Below are positions 20,120 to 29,405 of a stretch of DNA of 64,000 nucleotides, piece by piece. The stretch spans positions 1,054,001 to 1,118,000 of the forward strand of contig NZ_CP129683.1 of NCBI RefSeq assembly GCF_041080835.1, read 5' to 3'. How positions within the stretch are numbered: the stretch's first letter is position 1; every line of letters begins with the position of its first letter. The position numbers and the translations under genes were made by a program. The notes below the pieces were generated by a model. That model saw only the letters and a list, made by a program, of their open reading frames with translations. It did not search any database and had not been told where the DNA came from. This stretch comes from Bifidobacterium sp. WK012_4_13 (GTDB lineage: Bacteria; Actinomycetota; Actinomycetes; Actinomycetales; Bifidobacteriaceae).

Positions 20120-20509
20120 TCACTCTGCGGCGATGGCATCGATTTCGACGAGGGCGCCCTTGGGAATGAAGTTGTTTCCGAAGGCGACCCGTGCAGGCTT
20201 CACGGATCCGATGAAGGCGGCGGCGTATTGCTCGTCGACCTCCTTGAAATCCTCGACGTTCTTGAGATAGATCGTTGCCTTGACGATTCCCTCAATGCCC
20301 GTTCCAGCCGTGTCAAGTATGTTCTTGATGTTCTTCAAGGCCTGCAGTGCCTGCTCGCCTGCCGAATCGCCGACAAGCTCGCCGGTTGTGGGATCGATGC
20401 CAAGCTGGCCCGAGACGAACACGAAGCCATTGGCCTTCACGGCCTGGCTGTATGCTCCCAGGGCAGCTGGAGCATATGCTGTTGAAACCTCTTTGATGTT
20501 GTCTGGCAT
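20120..20509 (-). CDS. ridA: RidA/YjgF family enamine/imine deaminase
   Basis: A 129-residue RidA homologue that hydrolyses reactive enamines such as 2-aminoacrylate released by PLP enzymes. Family features: AYSQAVKANGFVFVSGQLGIDP near the N-terminus, LKNVEDFKEVDEQY, and PARVAFG with the substrate-carboxylate Arg at about residue 107, which is what separates RidA from non-catalytic relatives. It sits just upstream of argS on the same strand. Confidence 0.92.
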   Translation of the reverse strand: MPDNIKEVSTAYAPAALGAYSQAVKANGFVFVSGQLGIDPTTGELVGDSAGEQALQALKNIKNILDTAGTGIEGIVKATIYLKNVEDFKEVDEQYAAAFIGSVKPARVAFGNNFIPKGALVEIDAIAAE

Positions 20510-20596
20510 GTCGTCTCCTCAATAGTCGGGTGAATGTCGCGAAACTGTCTGCATGCCCCAGATTTGGAAACGATCGTGATGGGGCACAGATAGACG

Positions 20597-20669
20597 TGGG
20601 CTCGAAGGGATTCGAACCCTCGACCTTCTGTTCCGGAGACAGACGCTCTATCCACTGAGCTACGAACCC
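20597..20669 (-). tRNA. tRNA-Arg (anticodon CCG)
   Basis: On the minus strand the acceptor GGGTTCG pairs with CGAGCCC (one G-T pair), and the anticodon stem TCTGT/ACAGA closes the loop CTCCGGA with anticodon CCG. The T-loop TTCGAAT is standard, discriminator A, and CCA is not encoded. Confidence 0.96.
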
Positions 20670-20824
20670 GTGTGCGACGACGCGCAACCCACCATACTAT
20701 TACACCTGCCCAACGGTGTCATCCCGAATTTCGCGCATGCGAGGCGTCTCCCCATTCTTTCGCGTCCGAAAGCGAAAATCACCTTTCCGTGTGGCTTTTT
20801 CGGCAATCCCCATACAATTGTCAT

Positions 20825-21457
20825 ATGCGCGAAGATATGAATGATTTCGAATATGAGCGGAGATTCTTCTGCCGGGAGTTCCCCGACTACCTCAACGATG
20901 GGGACGCCCCTATCCTGATCATTCAAAGCTATTACGTGCATGCGGATAATTTTGCGCTCAGGGTTCGGCTCCAGGCTCACGGTCTGCATGTCGAGATGAA
21001 TGAGGCCACCGATCCGCTGGCAGTGATGGCAAGATACCGGGATGCCTTCACTGAGGCCTTCGTGACAGTCAAGGGCCCAGCGGTCGGTGGAACGCGATAC
21101 GAGGCAGAGCGCGACATCGATGCCGGAATCGCGGCCGAGCTCGTTGCGAGAGGTGGAATTCCCATCATCAAGAATCGATACAGTGCATGGATCGCCGAGG
21201 ATGGCTGGGATGTCGACATCTTTGGAGCGAAGAACCACCCATTGGTCGTTGCGGAGGCCGAGCGCAGCGGACCTGTGACGAATCTCGTCATTCCACGCTT
21301 CTGCATTTCCGAAATCACGGATGATGCGAGATTCTCCAATGATGGTCTCGCCGGACATCCATATACACAGTGGAAAGACGAATTTGAAATGGAATTGGCC
21401 ACAGAGGGACCGAAATTCATGCAGAATTTCGGGAAGAACACTTCTTTTGAACACTGA
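20825..21457 (+). CDS. CYTH domain-containing protein
   Basis: A 210-residue protein of the CYTH / triphosphate tunnel metalloenzyme family. The N-terminal EYERRFF corresponds to the ExExK metal/triphosphate motif with Arg in place of Lys. Further tunnel strands are ALRVRLQ, VTVKGPAVGGTRYEAERDI, IIKNRY, and WDVDIFGAKNHPLVVAEAE. Family members act on inorganic triphosphate, thiamine triphosphate or make cAMP; which applies here is not visible. A TACAAT box ends 7 bases before the ATG and no ribosome site is seen, so the message may be leaderless. A second ATG at 20837 is possible. Confidence 0.8.
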   Translation: MREDMNDFEYERRFFCREFPDYLNDGDAPILIIQSYYVHADNFALRVRLQAHGLHVEMNEATDPLAVMARYRDAFTEAFVTVKGPAVGGTRYEAERDIDAGIAAELVARGGIPIIKNRYSAWIAEDGWDVDIFGAKNHPLVVAEAERSGPVTNLVIPRFCISEITDDARFSNDGLAGHPYTQWKDEFEMELATEGPKFMQNFGKNTSFEH

Positions 21458-21548
21458 ACCAGGCATGAACATCGTGCCACCTGCGGAAATCGGCGTAGAT
21501 CCCTGGCATCCAGCCATTCATTCGCTTGTCTGACGCACCATGCCAGGC

Positions 21549-21590
21549 ATTCGGTTGCCTGGCGGCCAAGGGACCGTCAGGCAACCGAAT
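21549..21590. terminator. Bidirectional terminator between convergent genes
   Basis: ATTCGGTTGCCTG and CAGGCAACCGAAT form a perfect 13-bp stem around a 16-base loop, placed between the ends of the convergent CYTH and thioredoxin/TPR genes. No strong T tract follows on either side. Confidence 0.7.
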
Positions 21591-21649
21591 AAGGTCTTTG
21601 AAGCTCTCAGACGCAGGCAGGAATGTCGACGCGCCACTTGCAGATCATG

Positions 21650-22621
21650 TCAGTAGATCAATGTGGCAAGACGGCGACGTGCATGGGCCAATCTGGGATC
21701 CGAGGGATCGGGAATCGCGAAGTATTCAAGCAATCGCTCACGTATCTCCTGCGAATCGGCACGATGCGCCTGCAGAAAGTCCAGAAGTCGCTCGAAGGCA
21801 TCCTGTATCTGGCCGCCTATCATGTCAATGTCGGCGACCGCAAGCTGAGCAGCCAGATCATCCGGGGTGTCGGCGGCAGTCCTGCGGACATCGTTGACGT
21901 CGGCATTGCCGGAGCGTGCAAGGAGCAGCGACTTGGCGCGTTCTCGTTGTGCGACTTTGTCGGAGGGATCTGACTGCAGGACCTTCCCGTATTCTTCCGC
22001 AGCGCCCGAGTAATCTCCCTGCTGTGCCAGGGCATATGCGTGCTCATGCTCGGGTGGAATGGCATGCTCCTCGGAATCGGATCCTTCACTATTCTGATTG
22101 GCGGCGTCCTCGTCGTCTCCTTGATATGGTGCCGTCCCCGTGATTCCCGACTGCTGAGCGAGCTGAATCACCTGAGGAATCAATTCCTCGGTGACCTGGC
22201 CAAGCTCTTCATCCGAAGGCATTCCCTGCATGATGGGCATCGGTCTTCCACCGACCAGCGCAAAGAGGGCAGGCGCCTCCTGAACGCGGAACGCCTGTGC
22301 GATCTGAGTCTGCGTCGAGATATCGACCCTGGCGAGCTGCACCTTGCCCCCCTGCCCATTCACGGCATCGGAAAGCGTCTTGACCATCGGGAACAGGCGG
22401 CTGTCCGAGGGGACCCAGAGCAGCATGAGAATCGGGAAGGTTCCCGATGTCTGCATAACCGCCTGAAAACTCGAAGTCGTCACATCGATGACATATCCAC
22501 CCGCAGAGGGCGCACCTCCCTGCTCTCCTGGCTTGGCCTTGACCTGGTGGGCCAAAGCCTCCAGATCGACCGCCCCCGCCAACGAAACTCCAGGTTGGAA
22601 CTGCTTGTTGCTATCGGCCAT
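21650..22621 (-). CDS. Thioredoxin-fold/TPR protein, CnoX (YbbN) type
   Basis: A 323-residue cytoplasmic protein: a thioredoxin-like domain at about 45-150 (YVIDVTTSSFQAVM, PILMLLWVP, VQLARVDISTQTQIAQAFRV, EAPALFALVGGRP) followed by an acidic linker and TPR-like helices from about 195 (HAYALAQQGDYSGAAEEYGK, LLDFLQAHRADSQEIRERLL). CnoX proteins are holdases working with GroEL. The position of the CxxC motif reads WVPSDS, so no thiol-disulfide chemistry is expected. It stands alone, convergent with the CYTH gene. Confidence 0.82.
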   Translation of the reverse strand: MADSNKQFQPGVSLAGAVDLEALAHQVKAKPGEQGGAPSAGGYVIDVTTSSFQAVMQTSGTFPILMLLWVPSDSRLFPMVKTLSDAVNGQGGKVQLARVDISTQTQIAQAFRVQEAPALFALVGGRPMPIMQGMPSDEELGQVTEELIPQVIQLAQQSGITGTAPYQGDDEDAANQNSEGSDSEEHAIPPEHEHAYALAQQGDYSGAAEEYGKVLQSDPSDKVAQRERAKSLLLARSGNADVNDVRRTAADTPDDLAAQLAVADIDMIGGQIQDAFERLLDFLQAHRADSQEIRERLLEYFAIPDPSDPRLAHARRRLATLIY

Positions 22622-22778
22622 ATCTACTTCCCTTCACACACTCTTGTGACAATAACGCTTGATGTCCACGACCCACTGCCAACAGTCGAATCACCTTGCC
22701 ATGCTCATACCCCATGCTCATACCCCCGTCCCCAAGCCCCATGCCACTGAGCCTGCTGCGAAGCCTGCGACATGGGAA

Positions 22779-23783
22779 CTACAGCGCCTCTACCTTGATT
22801 GCCTGCCGCTCCGCGCCAACGGCGCTTATCTTCGCATCCGCCCCTGCAGGTGGCACATACATCGCAATGACGTTGACATACGTCACCCTGATGGTGCTCG
22901 TCGCCGTCGTCTTGCCGAAAAGCGCCTTCTCATCGTCCGAGGCGGGCAACGATTCACGACCCTGGCCGGCGGTTCGAGTCCAGATGGAATCAATCTGTGC
23001 AACCACCAGGTCGCCGCCATCCGACGATCTCATGATCTTGATCGCGCCAGGGACCGCGCTGAAAGTCTGCTTCTGTGTGCCGTTGTTGGCTTCAATGCCT
23101 TCCTGCACGGTCTGCTGAAGCTTGCTGAGGTCCTGCTGGAAGTAATCCGATGTGAAGTCGCTGGCATATTTGCTTGAGGTACCATTCTGCAGGACATCGG
23201 CATAGCGGCTGACCGCATTCGATGGTGTGAGCACCAGGCCGGTATCGTCTGCGTCTCCCATCTGGGAGCCGATTGTCGGCACCGCGAACTTTGGCAACTG
23301 CGCACCTTGGAATAGACGGGCGACGCCCCAGAGCTTGTAGTTCGAACCAGCCGAGTCCTGTGACATTACCAGCAGACGCTTGGATTGCTGGTCGGCGGTC
23401 GTGGTGGTGATCGTAAAGATGGAGCGTGGCCATCCCGAATCGGTCGGAATCACGGTCTGGGTGATTTGCTTCGGAATCGTCGTCTTGTTGTCCAAATCAC
23501 CCGAAGCCTTGGCGATGTTGAGCTCACTGGTCCGAATCTGGAGCTGGGGACCACCGACATATTCGCTGATTCCCTTCGGATTCTTTGCCTCGTTCGCCTT
23601 CTCCAGAGCATCGAGGATTCGCAGCCTGATGCGCTTTTCCTGATCCTGTGTCAAATCTGGCGATGCGGATGCGGATGTTGACGGCGCGCTCACCACAGGA
23701 ACCTGACCCTCGCAGGCAGCCAAGGAAATGCAGAGTCCAGCTGCCAGAATGCAGGCACCTATCTTCCCTATATGCTTTCTCAT
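22779..23783 (-). CDS. Conserved lipoprotein of unknown function
   Basis: The 334-residue form starting at 23783 (MRKHIGKIG) has a classical lipoprotein signal: basic n-region, a hydrophobic stretch and the lipobox LAAC, then a Ser/Thr/Pro-rich linker. The mature part has no domain I recognise. Its start lies 7 bases after the stop of the membrane-protein gene 23791-25203 and GGAGGTGAG lies within that gene's end, so the two are translated from one message. Probably an extracytoplasmic lipid-anchored partner of that protein. A longer ORF in this frame is an artefact of overlap. Confidence 0.75.
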   Translation of the reverse strand: MRKHIGKIGACILAAGLCISLAACEGQVPVVSAPSTSASASPDLTQDQEKRIRLRILDALEKANEAKNPKGISEYVGGPQLQIRTSELNIAKASGDLDNKTTIPKQITQTVIPTDSGWPRSIFTITTTTADQQSKRLLVMSQDSAGSNYKLWGVARLFQGAQLPKFAVPTIGSQMGDADDTGLVLTPSNAVSRYADVLQNGTSSKYASDFTSDYFQQDLSKLQQTVQEGIEANNGTQKQTFSAVPGAIKIMRSSDGGDLVVAQIDSIWTRTAGQGRESLPASDDEKALFGKTTATSTIRVTYVNVIAMYVPPAGADAKISAVGAERQAIKVEAL

Positions 23784-23790
23784 GCGAATC

Positions 23791-25203
23791 TCACTCACCT
23801 CCATGCTCTGCCGCATCGCGGCCGTCGTCGTGACTGTCTTCTTCATCCCTGTTTTCTGTATCCTTGTCGTCGGCATTGGCCGTTTCATCGTCACCATTGC
23901 CTTGTGCACCGTGGCCAACATCCTTCACGGCCGGATCGTGGTCGGACTTCGCCCCATCCTTCAGTGCTGCAATCTCGCCTGTGGTCTCCGCGGTGAAACG
24001 CGCAAAGTACGATTGCAGTTCCTCAGGGCTGATCACTGCGGTTTCCTCTGAGCTTGAGGAAGATTGGCCAGAACCCTTCAGCAGCGAAGAAAGCCTGTCA
24101 TGGTTCTTGGAAGCGACCGATGGAACTGGCGCCTCATTCCTCTGTGCATGTCCCTGTGCCTGAGTCTCCGTCTGCTGTGCGGCGACCATGTTCTTGGAGC
24201 CGACATCGATGACTCGCGGCGTCGCTGGAAGCTGCGAGTCGTCACTTGGCCGCACGGCATGCGCACGGCCCTTATGATTCAATGAACGTTTCTGAACACG
24301 TTTCCTCGTGCGTTTCGAAGAGCTGCCATGGGCATGGCGCTTGTGGCTCTCAGGGGTCTTCCTGAACGTCGAACGGATTTCACCGGCCAGAGGGCGCATT
24401 GCGCCAGCGACCGCTTCCATGACGCTCATTTCCGTCTCTTCGATCTTCTTGAGCTCAGACTCATTCTGCTGCTTGCGCCGTCTGCTCGGATCAATGGCAA
24501 AGACGCTCGCTGCCAGGATCGCAGCGGCAATCAGCAGTCCTGCGACGAAATAGAACGGCATCGCATAGTCAGGAAGATTCTGACGCGTCCAGTCCATCGA
24601 GATGGTGGCTCGGTTTGTCTGCTGACCGGCAGTCTCACCGCTTGATGACGAGGAAGCATCCGACGAGGCCGTGTCTGCGTTGATGAGCAGAACCTGTCCT
24701 GCCGTTCCCTCCGATGTCGTGATCTCGGCCTCACCATCGCCGCAGACGACCCTTGACCAGAGATCCGAATCACTGAAGCTGACCGCATCGCTTGTCGAGT
24801 CGGCGCTGGAAGCGACGTTGCGATGGCTCAGAGCGGTCCAGCTGGAAAGGCCGGTGAGGCGCGTATACGACTCATCGCCGAGCCATCCGGTGACATCCTG
24901 TGGTGAACCGAGTGCAAGACATACGCGTGCATCGTCGTTCCTTGCGACGACCTTGACCTTGACCTTCGAATCGACGACCTGCAGGACACCGGGGTCAGTG
25001 ACCACATATTGCGAATTCGTCGAGGCCTTGGCAACAACCCGCCGTGTGGGCTGCCATATCGTTGCGTTCAGAACCCCCAGAATAATGAATGCAACTGCGA
25101 TTATTCCAAGGGCAGGCGTGACCACGCCACGCATGACCTTGCTATGGCGGGATGGTTGCTCACCTGCCGAGTTTCGGCGCTTTGTCTGTTCATCTACATT
25201 CAT
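23791..25203 (-). CDS. Two-helix membrane protein of unknown function
   Basis: The 470 residues show a short cytoplasmic N-terminus, a first membrane helix at about 28-48 (VTPALGIIAVAFIILGVLNA), an extracytoplasmic domain of about 165 residues with two Cys, a second helix near 215-240 (YFVAGLLIAAAILAASVFAI), and a long cytoplasmic tail that is basic first (RRRKQQ, KRTRKRVQKR) and strongly acidic at the end. I do not recognise the family. Layout resembles actinobacterial cell-envelope scaffold proteins, but this is only inference. Cotranscribed with the downstream lipoprotein. Confidence 0.72.
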   Translation of the reverse strand: MNVDEQTKRRNSAGEQPSRHSKVMRGVVTPALGIIAVAFIILGVLNATIWQPTRRVVAKASTNSQYVVTDPGVLQVVDSKVKVKVVARNDDARVCLALGSPQDVTGWLGDESYTRLTGLSSWTALSHRNVASSADSTSDAVSFSDSDLWSRVVCGDGEAEITTSEGTAGQVLLINADTASSDASSSSSGETAGQQTNRATISMDWTRQNLPDYAMPFYFVAGLLIAAAILAASVFAIDPSRRRKQQNESELKKIEETEMSVMEAVAGAMRPLAGEIRSTFRKTPESHKRHAHGSSSKRTRKRVQKRSLNHKGRAHAVRPSDDSQLPATPRVIDVGSKNMVAAQQTETQAQGHAQRNEAPVPSVASKNHDRLSSLLKGSGQSSSSSEETAVISPEELQSYFARFTAETTGEIAALKDGAKSDHDPAVKDVGHGAQGNGDDETANADDKDTENRDEEDSHDDGRDAAEHGGE

Positions 25204-25278
25204 AACACCGCCATTCTACAGTCTCCCCCTATCAATGCTTGCAGTCGGCGGCATAATCGGTGGCACGAGGGAAAATCA

Positions 25279-26295
25279 GTGTCGAGCATTAGAGTGACTC
25301 ATATGCATCAACATATCAAGATCACTCCTCTGCTGAGACTGTTCGCGACGGTCTGCTCGCTCACACTCGCCGTTTCGCTCGCCGCGTGCGGCAGCAGCTC
25401 CAGCTCCTCCCCCGAATCCTCCTCCAGCTCAAGCGCCTCACCGACCACCACCAGCACGGCCACGGGCAGCACGTCCACGGCAAAGTTGACGGGAGTGACC
25501 GCAAAGGGCACTCTTGGCAAGAAGCCGACCATCTCCTTCAAGACTCCCCTGAAGGCAACCGACGGAGCCTCTGCGATCCTTCAAGAGGGAAATGGAGCCA
25601 CCATCAAGAAGGGAGATCGCGTCTGCTATCAAGGCATCGCGTTGAGCGCCGAAACGGGAAAGCAGGTTCAATCGACTTGGGAAGCCAACACGCCGCAATG
25701 CGACGTCGTCGTGAATTCAGCCTCGCTTGGCTCAACACGGTACGACCTGTTCGCGGGGCAGAAAATCAATACGACGATTGCAATCGCCTCGACTGACACT
25801 TCGCAGACGACATCTTCATCCGGCTCATACATCATGGCCCTCACCTTCGTTTCAAGGTCCAAGGCAATCACACGTGCCGAAGGCACAAAGGTAACGGACA
25901 TTCCTTCGAATCTTCCCAAGGTCACTCTCGCTTCCAATGGCAAGCCGTCCATCGATCTGAATGGATATAAGCCCGGCAAGTCATTGGTCGTGCAAACCCT
26001 CATCAAGGGCAACGGCGCCAAGGTCAAGAGCACGAACACCATCAGCGCGAATTACACGGGCTGGCTCGCAAGCAATGCCAAGCAATTCGATTCCTCATGG
26101 GATAACGGCACGGCAAGCGACTTCAGCCTGAGCGAAGTCGTCACAGGCTGGAAGAAAGGTCTCGCCGGACAGACCGTCGGATCTCAGGTCCTGCTGATAG
26201 TTCCCCCCGACGAAGGCTACGGGTCGACGGCTCAGGGCAGCATTCCGGCGAATTCAACGCTTATCTTCGTCGTGGACATTCTCGCAGCGTACTGA
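25279..26295 (+). CDS. FKBP-type peptidyl-prolyl isomerase lipoprotein
   Basis: Extracytoplasmic folding helper. The protein has a lipoprotein signal ending in LAAC, a Ser-rich linker, a degenerate N-terminal FKBP-like repeat (about 75-200) and a C-terminal FKBP domain: ISANYTGWLASNAKQFDSS, WKKGLAGQTVGSQVLLIVPP, EGYGSTAQGSIPANSTLIFV. The drug/substrate-pocket residues Tyr, Phe/Trp and Ile of the family are largely present. I favour the GTG at 25279, which has GAGGG 6 bases upstream (338 residues); an ATG at 25303 without a clear site would also give a good signal peptide. Divergent from the 23791-25203 gene. Confidence 0.9.
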   Translation: MSSIRVTHMHQHIKITPLLRLFATVCSLTLAVSLAACGSSSSSSPESSSSSSASPTTTSTATGSTSTAKLTGVTAKGTLGKKPTISFKTPLKATDGASAILQEGNGATIKKGDRVCYQGIALSAETGKQVQSTWEANTPQCDVVVNSASLGSTRYDLFAGQKINTTIAIASTDTSQTTSSSGSYIMALTFVSRSKAITRAEGTKVTDIPSNLPKVTLASNGKPSIDLNGYKPGKSLVVQTLIKGNGAKVKSTNTISANYTGWLASNAKQFDSSWDNGTASDFSLSEVVTGWKKGLAGQTVGSQVLLIVPPDEGYGSTAQGSIPANSTLIFVVDILAAY

Positions 26296-26357
26296 TCGAC
26301 TGCGAATCAATATTGGGGCAACGTGCAATGGACGCTGCCCCATACGAATGCGACTCA

Positions 26358-26406
26358 CATATGGGAATGCCGCACGGAAAACAATTCCGTGCGGCATTCC
26401 CATATG
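26358..26406. terminator. Strong bidirectional terminator with perfect 22-bp stem
   Basis: A perfect 22-bp inverted repeat (26358-26379 with 26385-26406) starting and ending in CATATG, with a 5-base AACAA loop, lies between the convergent FKBP and nrdH genes. A weaker hairpin TGGGGCA/TGCCCCA (26314-26342) stands just before it, so this is a double terminator. Confidence 0.85.
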
Positions 26407-26422
26407 AAAGAGGAAGAACGGT

Positions 26423-26659
26423 TCAGGCGTTGATCAATTCGGAAACCTTGCTCAGCAAGTCTGGGCGATAGCCACTCCAGGTATCGTCACCAGCAACGAC
26501 TATAGGCGCCTGCTGGAATCCCTGAGATACGAATCGTGAGAGATCGTCAGGGCTCTGGGTAAGGTCAACAACGGAATAGTCAGCACCCATTCTGTCCAGC
26601 TGCCTCTTCGTGGCGTTGCATTGTGGGCAATGTGGCTTGGCATAGACGGTGATTGACAT
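26423..26659 (-). CDS. nrdH: NrdH-type glutaredoxin-like redoxin
   Basis: A 78-residue redoxin starting MSITVYAKPHCPQCNATKRQ. The CPQC motif at residues 11-14, the length and the QAPIVVAGDDTWSGYRPD segment (NrdH-specific WSGFRPD-like) identify it as NrdH, the thioredoxin-reductase-dependent electron donor of class Ib ribonucleotide reductase. GGGGGAG precedes the ATG at 26659; the longer frame to 26833 is not supported. nrdE/nrdF are not next to it here, so it appears to be a separate transcription unit. Confidence 0.9.
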   Translation of the reverse strand: MSITVYAKPHCPQCNATKRQLDRMGADYSVVDLTQSPDDLSRFVSQGFQQAPIVVAGDDTWSGYRPDLLSKVSELINA

Positions 26660-26905
26660 GTTCTCCCCCAAAAAACTTGATCCGGAACTTCGCTTTCGTC
26701 CCCATGCACGTCCTTGAAGCCAAGAACATCCTGGACGAAACTTCATCCGTGTAATTTCATCAGTGATATTGAAGACTACACGCATGTCATTAGAAAGAAA
26801 AGCACTACCCATAGTGGCGTGTCGCGATGGCAATCACTAGATGTAGTGTTTTCAACGATTGGCGCAGACCCGGAATTCCCCCGGAATATCGCCAGAACTG
26901 GCTGT

Positions 26906-27745
26906 TCAGAACAATGTCAGGGCATCGCTTTCGGTCTGCTTCATCGATTCATAGTCAAGAATCAGACAGTTGAATCCCCTGTCCTCCGCCAGAACCTTTG
27001 CTTGGGGCGTAATGGTCTGCGCAGCAAAGATGCCTCGCACAGGAGCAAGCAGAGGATCTCGATTGAGCAGCGTGCAATACCTGGTAAGCTGCTCAACTCC
27101 ATCGATGCCACCATGCCGCTTGATCTCGATCGCCACATGTCTGCCATTGCCATCTATGGCCATGATGTCAACTGGACCGATCGCAGTCGGATACTCTCTG
27201 CGAACCAGCCGGGCACCCTCACCGATCCTCTCGATCTGCTCGGATAGATAGCGTTGCAGGTGATCCTCCACGCCATCCTTGACGAGGCCGGGATCGACTC
27301 CCAATTCATACGCCTGGTCGCTGTACACATGCCACAGATCAATGGTGAGGACATCATCCGACTTATCGGCGCAGACCCGAATGGTTCTCTCCGGGGCATC
27401 TGCCTGCCCATCTCCCTCTGCGTCCGCGCAGATATTCCGGCAGTCACTCTCTTGGTCGCCGTCACTAGTGCTGCGAGGGTCGGCATCCGTTTCGCCAGGC
27501 ATGCAAGCTGGTGCAGTCGAGGCGTTGACCAGGGAATCGGCAGTCTTCTCGCGCACTGTCTCGTGGACCGTCTCGTGCATTGTGCACGGGGCCGTCATCC
27601 AATTCACTGGCTTGTATGAACCGAGTTCTGAGAAAATGAGGCAGCTCGAATCCGCCTTGATGAGCAGCACCCGCCTTGCACGTGCGAGGGACGCATGCAA
27701 GCGCCCGGCATAGCGAGCGGAACAGTCAGCTACGATAATGCGCAT
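26906..27745 (-). CDS. nucS: Endonuclease NucS (EndoMS), mismatch repair
   Basis: The PD-(D/E)XK nuclease that replaces MutS/MutL in many actinobacteria and archaea. N-terminal MRIIVADCSARYAGRLHASL is the family start. The catalytic part has GPVDIMAIDGNG, VAIEIKRHGGIDGVEQL with the Asp, Glu and Lys of the active site, and DYESMKQ. The C-terminal ALTLF matches the sliding-clamp binding tail. At 279 residues it is clearly longer than the roughly 220-230 of other actinobacterial NucS; the excess is a Cys/Asp/Glu-rich insertion around residues 55-115 between the two domains. No ribosome site is seen. Confidence 0.92.
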   Translation of the reverse strand: MRIIVADCSARYAGRLHASLARARRVLLIKADSSCLIFSELGSYKPVNWMTAPCTMHETVHETVREKTADSLVNASTAPACMPGETDADPRSTSDGDQESDCRNICADAEGDGQADAPERTIRVCADKSDDVLTIDLWHVYSDQAYELGVDPGLVKDGVEDHLQRYLSEQIERIGEGARLVRREYPTAIGPVDIMAIDGNGRHVAIEIKRHGGIDGVEQLTRYCTLLNRDPLLAPVRGIFAAQTITPQAKVLAEDRGFNCLILDYESMKQTESDALTLF

Positions 27746-27794
27746 AGTGAATCAGCCTAGCCGATGGGCGGAACACCCCGTCAAACAAAGAAAT

Positions 27795-27823
27795 GCGCCC
27801 ATGCCGCATTACGACATGGGCGC
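27795..27823 (-). terminator. Terminator of the NADH oxidase gene
   Basis: GCGCCCATG and CATGGGCGC form a perfect 9-bp stem with an 11-base loop, followed on the minus strand by ATTTCTTTGTTT, downstream of the NADH oxidase gene stop. Confidence 0.8.
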
Positions 27824-27909
27824 CAACCAATCACTCAGGAGAAGCGTTGCAAACGACCGTCAGACCAGGCGATCCGAAGATGCGTGGCCTGCTGTGCCGA
27901 TACGTCGTG

Positions 27910-29286
27910 TCACTTCGCAGCCTTCATCGCTGCGACGGCCTTCTGAGCCGCGACATTGATGACGTTCCATGGACGATCGAATCCTGGCTGGAAGAAGAAG
28001 TCAGCATATGCGAGGTCTTCGACCGTCGCATGAAGCTGCACAGCGAGCGAAATCGCATTGATGTTCGCGGTGGCGTTCTCGGTGCTCATTATCTGAGCTC
28101 CCAGCACACGGCCATCCGAAGGATCATAGCTGAGCTTGAAGCGTACGGGGGCATTGCCTGCCTCACTGGGAACGAACGGAGGACGGTATGTGTCCTCGAC
28201 GAACACGGAGTCCATCGTGACGCCGTACTTCTCTGCAGTTCCCTCCTTCATGCCCGTGGATGCGAACTTGTAGTCGAAGACGGAAAGCGCCGACGATCCG
28301 GAGACCGGAGTGACGGCAATGCTCTCTCCGAGCGCATTGCGCGCAGCTACTCGTCCCTGACGGCGAGCATTCGTCGCAAGGGCGATGCGTGCCTCGCCAC
28401 CGGTCGGTGCGAACTTGATCTGCGTCGCGTCGCCTACGGCATAGATATCCTCCGCGCTGGTGGCCTGATGCTCATCGATCTTGATGAGACCATGCGCATC
28501 GATGTCAACGACATCCTTGAGCCATGCGGTGTTTGCCTTGATTCCAGCGGTCTCGATGACCAGATCGGCATCGAAGCTGCCTTTGTCGGTGTGCACCTTC
28601 GTGACCTTGCCATCCTTGCCTTCGAAGCTCTGCACCGTGTAGCCCATCGCGGGTGTTATGCCATGCTTGCTCACCACATCCTCGAGAGTCTCGGTAAATT
28701 CGGAATCAAGATAGAGTTGGAGCATGCGCGGCAGGATGTCGATCAGGGTAACCTTCTTGCCGGCCTTTGCGAAGACCTCCGCAGCCTCGACGCCAATGTA
28801 GCCGGCCCCGATCACGACGATGTTCCTGAGGTCCGGATCGACCGTCGCAGCCTTGAGCCGAATCGCCCAGTTACGACCACGCATGGCATAGATGTTGTCA
28901 AGGTCTCTGCCTTCGACAGGAAGCGCCGCAGGAACTGCACCGGGGCTAAGAATGAGCTTGTCATATGACTCATCGCGTTCCTCGCCAGACTTCAGATCCT
29001 TGACATGAACGCTGTGAGCCGCGGAATCGACCGAAGTCACTTCCTGCTCGGTGAAGACATGTGCCCCCTTCGCGGTCTCACCTTCCGGAGTCGCATATCT
29101 TACGGAATTCACATCCTTCACGACACCCTCCAGATACAGCTGCATGCCGCAGGAAAGGAAGGACAGGAAGTCACCCTTCTCATACCACTGGATATTGGTG
29201 TCAGGGGCATCCATCAACAGCTGCTGAACCGCCTCATACCCACCATGCGAGGAACCTACGACTATTACCTTCTTAGCTGCACTCAT
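27910..29286 (-). CDS. nox: NADH oxidase, water-forming type (or CoA-disulfide reductase relative)
   Basis: A 458-residue flavoprotein of the pyridine nucleotide-disulfide reductase family with one redox cysteine. Features: N-terminal FAD motif [14 protein letters not shown], the active Cys46 in [15 protein letters not shown]-binding [28 protein letters not shown] (second FAD motif) and a C-terminal dimerisation domain with an aromatic tail [13 protein letters not shown]. The close relatives reduce O2 to water with NADH; the same fold also includes CoA-disulfide reductases. The ATG at 29286 begins MSAAKK; a longer frame to 29322 is unlikely. In an oxygen-sensitive organism it would remove O2. 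The Fur-family gene is directly upstream on the same strand. Confidence 0.85.
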   Translation of the reverse strand: MSAAKKVIVVGSSHGGYEAVQQLLMDAPDTNIQWYEKGDFLSFLSCGMQLYLEGVVKDVNSVRYATPEGETAKGAHVFTEQEVTSVDSAAHSVHVKDLKSGEERDESYDKLILSPGAVPAALPVEGRDLDNIYAMRGRNWAIRLKAATVDPDLRNIVVIGAGYIGVEAAEVFAKAGKKVTLIDILPRMLQLYLDSEFTETLEDVVSKHGITPAMGYTVQSFEGKDGKVTKVHTDKGSFDADLVIETAGIKANTAWLKDVVDIDAHGLIKIDEHQATSAEDIYAVGDATQIKFAPTGGEARIALATNARRQGRVAARNALGESIAVTPVSGSSALSVFDYKFASTGMKEGTAEKYGVTMDSVFVEDTYRPPFVPSEAGNAPVRFKLSYDPSDGRVLGAQIMSTENATANINAISLAVQLHATVEDLAYADFFFQPGFDRPWNVINVAAQKAVAAMKAAK

Positions 29287-29405
29287 ATGCAACCCAACCT
29301 TTCCGACCCTATTCGGGCTCAATCTTGTTCGTTTTTCGTGTGGACAAGTCTTCTAGTCGCGCAACCGCAACGCCTGATTCGCAACTATCGGCATCGAGCG
29401 AGGAT

